Source: Faecalibacterium longum CLA-AA-H243 (GTDB taxonomy: Bacteria > Bacillota > Clostridia > Oscillospirales > Ruminococcaceae). Taken from it: 64,000 nt of DNA. Position numbers and translations under genes: made by a program. The notes beneath the pieces were generated by a model, which searched no databases, was not told where the DNA came from, and worked only from the letters and a program-made list of their open reading frames with translations. Where the stretch lies: the NCBI RefSeq assembly GCF_020687245.1, contig NZ_JAJEQG010000007.1:35737-99736 (forward strand), read 5' to 3'. Below are positions 10,535 to 18,696 of this stretch, one piece after another (the first letter of the stretch is position 1; the number at the start of each line of letters is the position of its first letter).

Positions 10535-10571
10535 AAAGGCGCTGGCGGATCTTTCATCCGTCAGCGCCTTT
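10535..10571 (-). promoter_or_regulatory. strong hairpin at the 5' end of the amt leader
   Basis: A 16-bp stem with one mismatch (AAAGGCGCTGACGGAT against ATCCGCCAGCGCCTTT, minus strand) starts about 10 bases after the predicted transcription start of amt and ends in TTTTGTGTTT. It could be the terminator of the upstream gene (stop at 10685), a 5' stabilising stem, or an attenuator. The remaining leader, 10371-10534, shows no known riboswitch. Confidence 0.6.
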
Positions 10572-10586
10572 GCTTTCGATGGCAAG

Positions 10587-10615
10587 AGTATAAGGCGGTT
10601 TGGTCAAAGTGTCAA
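10587..10615 (-). promoter_or_regulatory. promoter of amt
   Basis: TTGACA (10610-10615) and TATACT (10587-10592) on the minus strand, 17 bp apart: near-consensus. Confidence 0.85.
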
Positions 10616-10684
10616 GAGCTGGATGCTATTTTTGACGTTCTGCACAAACCGGAAAAGATTGGGCAAAGAAAACTTTGGCAGGCA

Positions 10685-11053
10685 TCATTTTTCCCCCTTG
10701 TGGTCTGCCCGCATTTCGACATGGAGCAGCAGGCTCATCAGAGCGCGCAGCGCGAAAGTCGCCGCCAGCGGGATGACTGACTCGAGGTTCTGCAGAAGGA
10801 AGGTCTTGGCGATCTCTGCCGACATGAGAAATTCCAATGCCGTCGTCAGGCCGGTGCTCATTTCGTGGTGGAAGTCGTACCGGTCGTGGAAAAAGGTCGT
10901 CCGCACATAGTGGTAGGTGGCCTTGACAAGGCTCGTCACGATGATGAACAGGCCGATGACCTCCGCCAGCCCCGCGATGAGGGGGACTGCCGATTCCAGA
11001 AAGCCCTCCAGCAGGTGGGCGATGTTCTCGTTCAGGTGATACAGGGCCGTCAT
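10685..11053 (-). CDS. small membrane protein, DUF1622-like
   Basis: About 122 residues with two or three hydrophobic helices (roughly 25-45, 75-90 and 95-110) and a positively charged loop KATYHYVRTTFFHDRYDFHHE between them. This order matches DUF1622 membrane proteins of unknown function, recognised from memory of the family's look. The start is uncertain: ATG at 11053, or a TTG at 11071 that would overlap the stop of the upstream dhuI by four bases; neither has a good ribosome site. It follows dhuI without a gap and is probably translated from the same mRNA, though nothing suggests a role in uronate metabolism. Confidence 0.6.
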   Translation of the reverse strand: MTALYHLNENIAHLLEGFLESAVPLIAGLAEVIGLFIIVTSLVKATYHYVRTTFFHDRYDFHHEMSTGLTTALEFLMSAEIAKTFLLQNLESVIPLAATFALRALMSLLLHVEMRADHKGEK

Positions 11054-11067
11054 GCTCTGGTCACCGC

Positions 11068-11706
11068 TCAAGCCAGCAGGCTCTTGATATAAGCGGCCAG
11101 CTCCTCGTCCTTGCAGGAGGCGAAGAACAGCTCGCTGAACTTCTCACCGGCGATGGCACCCTTCAGCAGGTCCTGATCGATGCTCTTGAGGCACTCGATG
11201 AGGGGCTTGAAGGTGGCGGCGCGGACGCCGTCGAGGATCTTCTTGTTGCGCTGCTCGGGCTCGACGCGCTCCTTGGGGTAGCCCTGACCGTGGCCGAAGC
11301 CGAACAGCTTCTCAAAGCAGTACTCGAGGTTCAGCTCACCGCCCCAGCCGAAGCCCTTAGCGAAAGGCATGGCCACGGCGTTGCCGTCGTTGACGTGGGC
11401 GAAGGTGTAGGCGTCCACGGGGTCCTCCACATGGCCGCAGATGACGCCGGGAAAGCTGTTCAGGGCCAGCATGGCGCCCTCGCCGGTGCCGCAGCCGGTG
11501 ATGACGTAGTCGGCAGCGCCGCTGTTGAGCAGGATGGCGGCGAGGATGCCGCACTGCACATAGGTCAGCTGTGCGGCGTCATCGGCAGCGTACATGCCGT
11601 AGTTGACCACCTCGTGGCCCATCGGCTCTACGACCTTCTTCAGAGCGGCCTCGATGATGCCGTTCTTTGCGGCCTGACTGTTCTCGTTGATAAGTGCGAT
11701 CTTCAT
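11068..11706 (-). CDS. dhuI: RpiB/LacAB-family isomerase, likely DhuI
   Basis: The 212-residue product begins MKIALINENSQ and has the RpiB-family features DYVITGCGTGEGAMLALNS and the later FGWGGELN. It is longer than RpiB (about 150) and matches in order and length the streptococcal DhuI subfamily as I recall it, including the PKERVEPEQRNKKIL segment. DhuI isomerises 4-deoxy-L-threo-5-hexosulose-uronate, the product of unsaturated glucuronyl hydrolase or polysaccharide lyases, to the substrate of DhuD. The neighbouring upstream gene is exactly such a dehydrogenase. A promoter and an upstream terminator mean it can also be transcribed apart from dhuD. A generic sugar-phosphate isomerase is the alternative. 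Confidence 0.78.
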   Translation of the reverse strand: MKIALINENSQAAKNGIIEAALKKVVEPMGHEVVNYGMYAADDAAQLTYVQCGILAAILLNSGAADYVITGCGTGEGAMLALNSFPGVICGHVEDPVDAYTFAHVNDGNAVAMPFAKGFGWGGELNLEYCFEKLFGFGHGQGYPKERVEPEQRNKKILDGVRAATFKPLIECLKSIDQDLLKGAIAGEKFSELFFASCKDEELAAYIKSLLA

Positions 11707-11738
11707 GGGAAAGTCCTCCTGTTTTTATTATTATGACC

Positions 11739-11767
11739 AGTGTAGCAGATTCCGGAAAAAAAGTCGA
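11739..11767 (-). promoter_or_regulatory. promoter of dhuI
   Basis: TCGACT (11762-11767) and TACACT (11739-11744) on the minus strand, 17 bp apart. The -35 is only a partial match. Confidence 0.5.
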
Positions 11768-11773
11768 TATGGG

Positions 11774-11822
11774 AAACAAAAGAGCGCCGTGCCCGGCACC
11801 CGGAAGGCAGCGGACACGGCGC
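11774..11822 (-). terminator. terminator or attenuator between dhuD and dhuI
   Basis: The stem GCGCCGTG/CACGGCGC encloses an imperfect inner helix and is followed by CTTTTGTTT on the minus strand. Confidence 0.65.
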
Positions 11823-11846
11823 AAAAAATGCCGGATATGGAAAAAC

Positions 11847-12656
11847 TTACTGCGGCTGCTTGCCGATGTAAGCCAGGATGCCGCCGTCAACGTACAGGAT
11901 GAGGCCGTTGACGAAGTCGGAAGCGGCAGAAGCCAGGAAGACAGCGGGTCCGCCCAGATCCTCAGCCTCGCCCCAGCGGCCTGCGGGGGTCTTGGCGACG
12001 ATGAAGCTGTCGAAGGGATGACGGCTGCCGTCGGGCTGACGCTCGCGCAGAGGTGCGGTCTGCGGGGTAGCGATGTAGCCGGGTCCGATGCCGTTGCACT
12101 GGATGTTGTACTCGCCGTACTCGGAGGCGATGTTCTTGGTCAGCATCTTCAGGCCGCCCTTGGCAGCAGCGTAGGCGGAGACGGTCTCACGGCCAAGCTC
12201 GCTCATCATGGAGCAGATGTTGATGATCTTGCCGCCGCCCTGAGCGATCATGTCGGGGATGACAGCCTTGGCGACGATGAACGGAGCGTTCAGGTCAACA
12301 TCGATGACCTGACGGAACTGAGCAGCGGTCATCTCGGTCATGGGGATGCGCTTGATGATGCCGGCGTTGTTGACCAGAATGTTGATATGGCCGACTTCCT
12401 CGGTGATCTTTGCGACCATAGCGTTCACGGCGTCCTCATCGGTGACGTCGCAGACATAGCCGTGAGCCTTGATGCCAGCTTCTTCATAAGCGGCGAGACC
12501 CTTATCGACCAGCTCCTGCTTGATGTCGTTGAAGACGATAGTAGCGCCGTTTGCGGCCATTGCCTTTGCGATAGCCATGCCGATGCCGTAAGATGCGCCG
12601 GTGATGAGCGCGACCTTGCCGGTCAGGTCAAAGGATTTGGGAGTACACTGTGCCAT
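11847..12656 (-). CDS. dhuD: SDR dehydrogenase, likely DhuD/KduD-type 3-deoxy-hexosulosonate reductase
   Basis: A 269-residue classical short-chain dehydrogenase. It has the TGxxxGxG cofactor loop ITGASYGIG, NNAG, a catalytic serine in NICSMMSE and YxxxK in SAYAAAKGG. The segment GPGYIATPQTAPLRE and the glycine-rich end are typical of the gluconate-5-dehydrogenase/KduD/DhuD group. Beside the DhuI-like gene, the best reading is reduction of the deoxy-diketo uronate to 2-keto-3-deoxygluconate. The ATG at 12656 is preceded by GGAGG; an earlier in-frame TTG would put that site inside the coding region. A promoter with an overlapping palindromic operator lies upstream. Gluconate 5-dehydrogenase is the main alternative. 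Confidence 0.78.
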   Translation of the reverse strand: MAQCTPKSFDLTGKVALITGASYGIGMAIAKAMAANGATIVFNDIKQELVDKGLAAYEEAGIKAHGYVCDVTDEDAVNAMVAKITEEVGHINILVNNAGIIKRIPMTEMTAAQFRQVIDVDLNAPFIVAKAVIPDMIAQGGGKIINICSMMSELGRETVSAYAAAKGGLKMLTKNIASEYGEYNIQCNGIGPGYIATPQTAPLRERQPDGSRHPFDSFIVAKTPAGRWGEAEDLGGPAVFLASAASDFVNGLILYVDGGILAYIGKQPQ

Positions 12657-12771
12657 AATTAAGTCCTCCAATCAGAATTTTGCTTTGCGGGGTGCTGCGC
12701 TGCCGGACTATATCTGTAGTCAAACTGCCGCCACGGGAAGCAGCAATTTGGACTGTCCGGCCCTGCGCCCT

Positions 12772-12810
12772 CTTGTATACTAGAGTAGCATTCTTTATTC
12801 CGACTGTCAA
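12772..12810 (-). promoter_or_regulatory. dhuD promoter with overlapping GntR-like palindrome
   Basis: TTGACA (12805-12810) and TACTCT (12782-12787) on the minus strand, 17 bp apart. The near-palindrome CTTGTATACTAG (12772-12783) overlaps the -10 and start region. Its TGTATAC core resembles GntR-family operators that often control uronate genes. No GntR gene of that type is in the window. Confidence 0.65.
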
Positions 12811-12929
12811 GGTGTTTTCTTAGCACAATTACTGCAAATTTTTTCTTATTTTGCTGCGTTTTCGTGAAATCGTCATAAAAACGGACTCTGCAAAGGCCGG
12901 GATTGCTGCTTGTTGCACACAATGGCCTT
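12811..12929. other. AT-rich spacer between dhuD and the reductase pair
   Basis: This spacer holds a weak hairpin (AAAGGCC/GGCCTTT around a 25-base loop, 12893-12931) that may terminate the upstream reductase operon. Nothing else was recognised. Confidence 0.35.
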
Positions 12930-13703
12930 TCAGCCCAGTTTTTTCTTCTGCTGGTGGGCCATGATGGGCATGAGGATGGCCATCGGCATGAACCGCTGGG
13001 CCGTCGTTGCCGCCCGCATGAGGGCCGATGGGACGATGATGGTCTTGTGGCGGAGCATCCCCCGCATGGCCTCCTCCACGCAGAGTTCCGGGCTGATGCC
13101 CCGCAGTGCGAACACCACATCGGCCCGCTCGTTGAACTCGGTGTCCACCGGGCCGGGGCAGAGGGCGCAGACGTAGACCGGGCTGTGCTGCTCCCGCAGT
13201 TCTTCGGCCACGCCCCGGGTCAGGCTGACAACATACGCTTTGGTGGCGTAGTAGCCCGCCATATAGGGTCCGCCCGGCAGCAGCCCGGCGGAGGACGCCA
13301 CGTTGAGCACGGTGCCGAAGCCCTGAGCCTCCATCTTTTTCACGGCGAACTTGAACAGCTGGTGCATGGCCAGCACATTGACCTTCGCCATGGAGAGCTC
13401 TTTCTCGCCGCTGGTCTCAAGAAAGCTGCCGCAGACGCCGAAGCCGGCGTTGTTGATGAAAATATCGATGCGCTCGTCAGTCAGCGCCTCGCAGAGACGG
13501 GCGCACTCGCTCTCCTGCTCCAAATCAGCAGGCAGGATGCGGCAGAAGGTGCTGTGCTTCGCGGTGAGCTCTGCAGCCAGAGCTTCGAGACGGTCGGTGC
13601 GGCGGGCGGTGAGGATGAGCCGGAAGCCGAGGCGGGCATACCGGCGGGCAAACTCCCGGCCAATGCCGGAAGAAGCTCCGGTTATCCATACAGTTTTGGA
13701 CAT
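12930..13703 (-). CDS. short-chain dehydrogenase (DltE/YqjQ-like)
   Basis: 257 residues with the SDR core: ITGASSGIG at the N terminus, NNAGFG, a serine in NVASSAG, and YYATKAY as YxxxK. The C terminus has a hydrophobic stretch (MPMAILMPIMA) and a lysine-rich tail KKK, as in DltE-like oxidoreductases that sit near the membrane. The substrate is unknown. The ATG at 13703 uses an AAGGAG site lying within the last codons of the upstream aldo/keto reductase gene, three bases away, so the two are translationally linked. The pair may detoxify aldehydes, but this is only inferred from family membership. Confidence 0.75.
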   Translation of the reverse strand: MSKTVWITGASSGIGREFARRYARLGFRLILTARRTDRLEALAAELTAKHSTFCRILPADLEQESECARLCEALTDERIDIFINNAGFGVCGSFLETSGEKELSMAKVNVLAMHQLFKFAVKKMEAQGFGTVLNVASSAGLLPGGPYMAGYYATKAYVVSLTRGVAEELREQHSPVYVCALCPGPVDTEFNERADVVFALRGISPELCVEEAMRGMLRHKTIIVPSALMRAATTAQRFMPMAILMPIMAHQQKKKLG

Positions 13704-13706
13704 AAA

Positions 13707-14708
<1,002 letters not shown>

Positions 14709-14740
14709 GGCGGGAAACTTCCTTTCGTTCAGTTTACCCC

Positions 14741-14769
14741 ATTGTAGCACGGAAAAACGGCAGAATCCA
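14741..14769 (-). promoter_or_regulatory. promoter of the aldo/keto reductase operon
   Basis: TGGATT (14764-14769) and TACAAT (14741-14746) on the minus strand, 17 bp apart; the -35 is weak. Confidence 0.55.
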
Positions 14770-14780
14770 CATAAAAGTGC

Positions 14781-14811
14781 AGCGCCCCGGCATCTTTGCT
14801 GCCGGGGCGCT
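14781..14811 (-). terminator. terminator of the membrane-protein gene
   Basis: A perfect 12-bp stem AGCGCCCCGGCA/TGCCGGGGCGCT precedes GCACTTTT on the minus strand. Confidence 0.75.
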
Positions 14812-14846
14812 GTGAGAAAAAAGAAGAAAAGACGAGAAGCTCAGAT

Positions 14847-15377
14847 TCAGGCGTCAGCCTTGACGTCGTTCTTGATGCTCCGGGCGGCCAGATAACGGGC
14901 CGGCTTCATGAGCAGCACGCAGCCGCCGTTGAAGACCAGAGAGCCGACGATGTACACCCCGAAGAAGAGAGGCAGATTCGCTGCAAAAGCTGCGCTGTCG
15001 ATGCAGGCGACGGTCAGGTAGGCAAAGCCCACATTGTTCAGCACCTTGGGGGCGTAGGGGTGCAGGATGATGAGGAGGAAGAGCACCACGCCCAGCGGCA
15101 GCAGCAGGCCCAGCATCCCGCCCAGAACAGGCGTCAGCGCACCGATGGCCAGCATCGCCAGCACCGTGAGCACCATGCCCACGAGGCCGCCCAGCTCCAC
15201 GCTGACAAAGCGGTCTTTGATGTCGCCCTCCATCGTAAAGAGCATGATGTTGCTCAAAAAGACGAGCCAGCTGTATTCAAACTCGATGGCGTGGAAAAAG
15301 GCGTTAGCGATCAGGATCCACACCACCATCATCAGGCGAAAGTAGAGCAGGAAACGCTTGGTCACAGTTTCGTTCAT
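14847..15377 (-). CDS. multi-pass membrane protein of unknown function
   Basis: About 176 residues with some five hydrophobic helices; the acidic loop FTMEGDIKDRF follows the second, and the chain ends in a basic tail. No catalytic motif or named family was recognised. The open frame extends 27 codons further upstream to a TTG, but that stretch consists mainly of a short dispersed palindrome (15395-15442) and has no ribosome site. The ATG at 15377, preceded by AAAGTGAG, is therefore preferred. It has its own promoter and terminator, so it is monocistronic, and it is divergent from the nucleotidyltransferase gene. Confidence 0.6.
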   Translation of the reverse strand: MNETVTKRFLLYFRLMMVVWILIANAFFHAIEFEYSWLVFLSNIMLFTMEGDIKDRFVSVELGGLVGMVLTVLAMLAIGALTPVLGGMLGLLLPLGVVLFLLIILHPYAPKVLNNVGFAYLTVACIDSAAFAANLPLFFGVYIVGSLVFNGGCVLLMKPARYLAARSIKNDVKADA

Positions 15378-15394
15378 GGAAAAACTCACTTTCC

Positions 15395-15442
15395 AGAAGC
15401 TGCTTTCATAAGCGGAGTGCAATGCTTGTGAAAACGGCTTCT
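15395..15442. repeat. short copy of the AGAAGC..GTTTTC palindromic repeat
   Basis: 48 bp with inverted ends AGAAGCTGCTTTCATAAGC and, on the other strand, AGAAGCCGTTTTCACAAGC. The minus-strand end followed by ATTGCAC matches the left arm of the 163-bp element at 46428-46590, so this looks like an internally deleted copy. It lies in the leader of the membrane-protein gene. Confidence 0.7.
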
Positions 15443-15495
15443 TGACTTCGGCCTGCAAAAGCGGCTGGCCGGTCGTTTTTGTGTCGGATGAAGTT

Positions 15496-15524
15496 ATTAT
15501 ACTCTATCTGGAAGCAAAAGGCAA
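15496..15524 (-). promoter_or_regulatory. promoter of the membrane-protein gene
   Basis: TTGCCT (15519-15524) and TATAAT (15496-15501) on the minus strand, 17 bp apart. Confidence 0.75.
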
Positions 15525-15582
15525 TATTTACTTGCCAATATATGCAATAAAAACTTGTCAAGTTTCAAAAAACAGCTTCGTC

Positions 15583-15611
15583 TTGTTGCCCGGCGTGGTT
15601 TGGAGTATAAT
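15583..15611 (+). promoter_or_regulatory. promoter of the nucleotidyltransferase gene
   Basis: TTGTTG (15583-15588) and TATAAT (15606-15611), 17 bp apart. Confidence 0.75.
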
Positions 15612-15655
15612 AAAACCGTAAAAGAGAAACACCCTTTTCAAGGAGGAGATAAAAC

Positions 15656-16576
15656 ATGAACAAACCGGTCCTGGTGGTCATGGCTGCCGGCATGGGCAGC
15701 CGCTACGGCGGCATGAAGCAGATCGACCCGGTGGGTCCCTGCGGTCAGGTCATCGTGGATTATTCCCTGTACGACGCCCGCCGCGCAGGCTTCGAGACGG
15801 TCATCTTCGTCATCAAGCACGAGATCGAGGAGGCTTTCAAAGCTGCCATCGGCGACCGCGTGTCCAGGGTGATGGACGTGAAGTACGCCTTCCAGCAGCT
15901 GGATGAGCTGCCCGAGGGCTACACCATCCCCGAGGGCCGCGTGAAGCCCTGGGGTACCTGCCACGCGGTGCTGGCCGCAAAGCCCTACATCCACGGCCCC
16001 TTCGCCGTCATCAATGCCGACGACTACTACGGCCCTGAGGCGTTCAAGGTCATCTACGATTACCTCTCCACTCACACCGACGGCGAGGTCTACGACTACT
16101 GTATGGTGAGCTACCTGCTCAAGAACACCGTTTCCGAAAATGGCAGCGTCGCCCGCGGCGTCTGCGCTCTCAACGAGGACAGCACCCTCCACAGCGTCAC
16201 CGAGCGCACCCGCATCGAGACCTATGAGGGCGGCATCCACTACACCGAGGACGGCGGCGAGAGCTGGACGGACCTGCCCGGCGAGACGCCCGTGAGCATG
16301 AACCTCTGGGGCTTCGGCGAGAGCTTCGTGAAGGAAGCCGACCGGCGCTTTGCCCGCTGGCTGGACGAGAATCTGGAAAAGAACCCGCTCAAGTGCGAGT
16401 ATTTCCTGCCGCTGGTGGTCAGTGAGCTCATCGGCGAAAAGAAAGCCGCCGTCAAGGTGCTGCGCAGCACCGATAAGTGGTATGGCGTCACCTACCGCGA
16501 GGATAAACCCGTGGTGGTGGAAGCCATCGCCAAAAAGACGGCCGACGGCCTTTACCCGGAAAATCTCTGGGCTTAA
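15656..16576 (+). CDS. sugar-phosphate nucleotidyltransferase family protein
   Basis: 306 residues. The N terminus VVMAAGMGSRYGGMKQ is the nucleotide-binding GxGxR loop of NDP-sugar pyrophosphorylases (GT-A fold), and the metal-binding acidic motif appears as NADDYYG near residue 122. The C-terminal half lacks the left-handed beta-helix of GlmU or GlgC, so it is a stand-alone catalytic unit. The sugar and nucleotide cannot be read from the sequence; GalU- or RfbA-like activity for surface polysaccharide is possible. AAGGAGG precedes the ATG. Its own promoter and a bidirectional terminator make it monocistronic. Confidence 0.8.
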   Translation: MNKPVLVVMAAGMGSRYGGMKQIDPVGPCGQVIVDYSLYDARRAGFETVIFVIKHEIEEAFKAAIGDRVSRVMDVKYAFQQLDELPEGYTIPEGRVKPWGTCHAVLAAKPYIHGPFAVINADDYYGPEAFKVIYDYLSTHTDGEVYDYCMVSYLLKNTVSENGSVARGVCALNEDSTLHSVTERTRIETYEGGIHYTEDGGESWTDLPGETPVSMNLWGFGESFVKEADRRFARWLDENLEKNPLKCEYFLPLVVSELIGEKKAAVKVLRSTDKWYGVTYREDKPVVVEAIAKKTADGLYPENLWA

Positions 16577-16583
16577 TCTGCAT

Positions 16584-16624
16584 AAAAAAATACGGCTGGG
16601 ACAGCGTCCCAGCCGTATTTTTTT
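16584..16624. terminator. bidirectional terminator
   Basis: The stem ATACGGCTGGGAC/GTCCCAGCCGTAT lies between runs of seven A and seven T and serves the convergent genes on both sides. Confidence 0.92.
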
Positions 16625-16628
16625 ATCT

Positions 16629-17705
16629 TTACTGGATGCCGAATCCGTTGAAGGAGTCGGGATATTCGTCCTCGAGCTGCTCGAGCAGGCTGCTGAGGGA
16701 GCGGTTGCTCTGACCGTGCTTCAGCTTGGGGTAGGCGCGGAGCATACGGCCCTTGCCCAGCAGATGGGTGCCGCGGCGGGTGCGGGCCTGCATGACCTGC
16801 GCACGGGCTGCCAGCTCTTCCTTGAGCTGTTCCAGCTGCAGGAATGCGGTGGTCTGCTCGGCTTTGCCCTGCGCGGCCAGCTTGACGGCCTTGGCCGCTT
16901 CGGCGGCGTTGAGGCGGGCAGTCTGGGAGGCGCGGCGTGCGGCCTCCATGGCCTCATCGGCGCGGGTGCGCATGGTGGAAGCGGCCTCACGGGGCGACAG
17001 CTTGTCGTAGCTGTCCCGGGCCTCGGCGGCGGCCAGCTTGAGCTGCAGGCGGCTCTCGTCCATCTTCTGGTCCATGTCCAGTGCGGTGGTGCCAAGGATC
17101 TCGGTCATGGCGTCGCTGACAGCATGCATACTGTCGGCCACCTTCTCGAGAGCGTCCAGCTCCCGGGCGAGGTCGGAGGCGGCGATGGCGGTTGCCACCA
17201 CGTCAGCGGCATACACCGCGTAAAGCAGACACATCAGCACAAAGCCCACCAGCGGCGGAATGATGTTCACCAGCGCGGCAATGGTGGGATGGATGACCTT
17301 GACCATCACCATGGCACCCACGCCCCACATCAGCGAGAACTCAAGGCAGACATAGCCGCCGATGTTGAAGGGTTTGTCGGTATAGTCCCACCAGCGGGTG
17401 CGGTAGAGCTTATACAGCGCCCATCCGCCCACCAGCTCCAAGGCACTGGGCAGGATGACGCCGCCGAGATACAGCAGCAACAGGTCATCTTCCAGCGGTG
17501 TGAGGAAGAAGAGCACCAGTATCATGCCGAAGCCGTAGATAGGGCAGACCGGGCCGTTCAGGAAGCCCCGGTTCACCAGCTGGCCGGTGGTGGCGGCGGC
17601 ATACACCACCTCGACGCACCAGCCCAGGCAGGAGTAGATGAGGAAAAACGCAAGGATATGATAAAGCGAGAAACCGCAGACTGTCGTATTAAGAAAAAAC
17701 GACAA
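16629..17705 (-). CDS. CmpB-type (putative ABC transporter type IV) membrane protein with long coiled tail
   Basis: 358 residues. The first 165 or so carry four or five membrane helices, with the sequence SCLGWCVEVVYAA, NRGFLNGPVCPIYGFG and WWDYTDKPFNIGGYVCLEFS typical of the family Pfam calls ABC_trans_CmpB, whose function is not established. The remaining 190 residues are Ala/Glu/Arg/Lys-rich and predicted to form a long coiled coil, an extension most members lack. The start codon is TTG at 17705, fixed by GGAGG seven bases upstream. It is the last gene of the alaX-trmB operon, 14 bases after the small Cys-rich gene. Confidence 0.75.
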   Translation of the reverse strand: MSFFLNTTVCGFSLYHILAFFLIYSCLGWCVEVVYAAATTGQLVNRGFLNGPVCPIYGFGMILVLFFLTPLEDDLLLLYLGGVILPSALELVGGWALYKLYRTRWWDYTDKPFNIGGYVCLEFSLMWGVGAMVMVKVIHPTIAALVNIIPPLVGFVLMCLLYAVYAADVVATAIAASDLARELDALEKVADSMHAVSDAMTEILGTTALDMDQKMDESRLQLKLAAAEARDSYDKLSPREAASTMRTRADEAMEAARRASQTARLNAAEAAKAVKLAAQGKAEQTTAFLQLEQLKEELAARAQVMQARTRRGTHLLGKGRMLRAYPKLKHGQSNRSLSSLLEQLEDEYPDSFNGFGIQ

Positions 17706-17719
17706 GGGGACACCTCCAG

Positions 17720-17899
17720 TCAGTTCTGTTTGCGGACGATCTTATATTCATCGCCCGGCTCAAAGTAAGGGCAGGCCGAAGTGGTATGGGAGAGATAGCG
17801 GGCCATCTCGTCCTCATCCAGTGCGCCGCCCTCGGCGCAGTACCAGCTGCCATATTCGTCCTGCTGGTTGTTCAGGCAGTATTCACAAGGGTCAGACAT
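17720..17899 (-). CDS. small cysteine-rich protein (DUF6472-like)
   Basis: 59 residues with CEYCLN near the N terminus, a cysteine at WYCAEG and CPYF near the C terminus, then the charged end GDEYKIVRKQ. The spacing C-x2-C...C...C suggests a metal site. The pattern resembles a small family annotated DUF6472 in clostridia, but I give this from memory. The ATG at 17899 overlaps the trmB stop by eight bases and has GAGG upstream; a GTG nine bases earlier is the alternative. No function is known. Confidence 0.65.
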   Translation of the reverse strand: MSDPCEYCLNNQQDEYGSWYCAEGGALDEDEMARYLSHTTSACPYFEPGDEYKIVRKQN

Positions 17900-18659
17900 T
17901 GCCTTCACCCTCGGCCTTGGCCGAAGCTTCGGCCTCCGCCTGCGCGGCCAGCTTCTTGAGCACCTTCGGCTCCACCCAGGTCACGGAGTCGTCGCCGGCC
18001 TTCTTGCGGGCGATGAGGGCCTTGATCTTAATGCCCATCTCGGTGAACATCCCCTCATGCTCGGTGCGGATGTTCCACTCCGGCTCGTTCTCGTGGAGGT
18101 CGTAAGTCTGCCAGACGATGTCGTAGCCGGAAGCGGGGAAGTAGGTCAGGCTGTCGCGGAACAGGTCATCGTCGTCGGTCTTGAAGTAGATCTCGCCGCC
18201 GTCCTTGAGGAAATCGCGGTACTGGATGAGCTGACGGGGGTAGGTGAGGCGGTGCTTGTTGGAGGAAGCGTTCTTGCTCCACGGGTTGCAGAAGTTGATG
18301 TAGATGCGGCTGACGGTGTCCTCCGGGGTGATGACGCCCTTGATGCGCTCGATGTCGGTGCTCATGATCTTGACATTGTCGATGGGGCGGCCTGCCTCGG
18401 CGTAAGCGGCTTCGATTTTGCGCTTTGCGAGGATGAGCACCTTGTCGGTGATGTCGATGCCCAGATAGTTGTTCTCGGGGTGGGCAGAGGCCAGCTGGGA
18501 GATGAAGCCGCCCTTGCCGCAGCCCAGCTCCAGCACGAAAGGCTGCTCCGGGCGGGCATACTGGCTGTGCCACTTGCCGCCCCAGATAAGGGGCTCGTGG
18601 ACGTGGAAATCAGCGGCCATCAGTTCGTCGTGGGCGTAGGGCTTGAAACGCATTCTCAT
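17892..18659 (-). CDS. trmB: tRNA (guanine-N7)-methyltransferase
   Basis: 255 residues. TrmB methylates G46 in the variable loop of tRNAs using S-adenosylmethionine. The SAM-binding motif LELGCGKGGF is at 43-52, followed by IDITDK and the TDDDDLF segment late in the fold. One oddity: the family's usual DPWPKKRH motif reads NPWSKNASSNKHR here, so the aspartate is asparagine, although the rest of the motif is recognisable. The C-terminal 25 residues are an Ala/Glu-rich extension. It sits between alaX and a small Cys-rich gene in one operon, both tRNA-related genes being upstream. Confidence 0.9.
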   Translation of the reverse strand: MRMRFKPYAHDELMAADFHVHEPLIWGGKWHSQYARPEQPFVLELGCGKGGFISQLASAHPENNYLGIDITDKVLILAKRKIEAAYAEAGRPIDNVKIMSTDIERIKGVITPEDTVSRIYINFCNPWSKNASSNKHRLTYPRQLIQYRDFLKDGGEIYFKTDDDDLFRDSLTYFPASGYDIVWQTYDLHENEPEWNIRTEHEGMFTEMGIKIKALIARKKAGDDSVTWVEPKVLKKLAAQAEAEASAKAEGEGNV

Positions 18660-18696
18660 AAGATAGTATTCTCCTTGTGACGTGAAAAGTTTGTAC

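Noticed and set aside
15378..15458. Coding N-terminal extension of the 14847-15377 membrane protein
   Set aside because: It starts with TTG without a ribosome site, and most of it is a dispersed palindrome.
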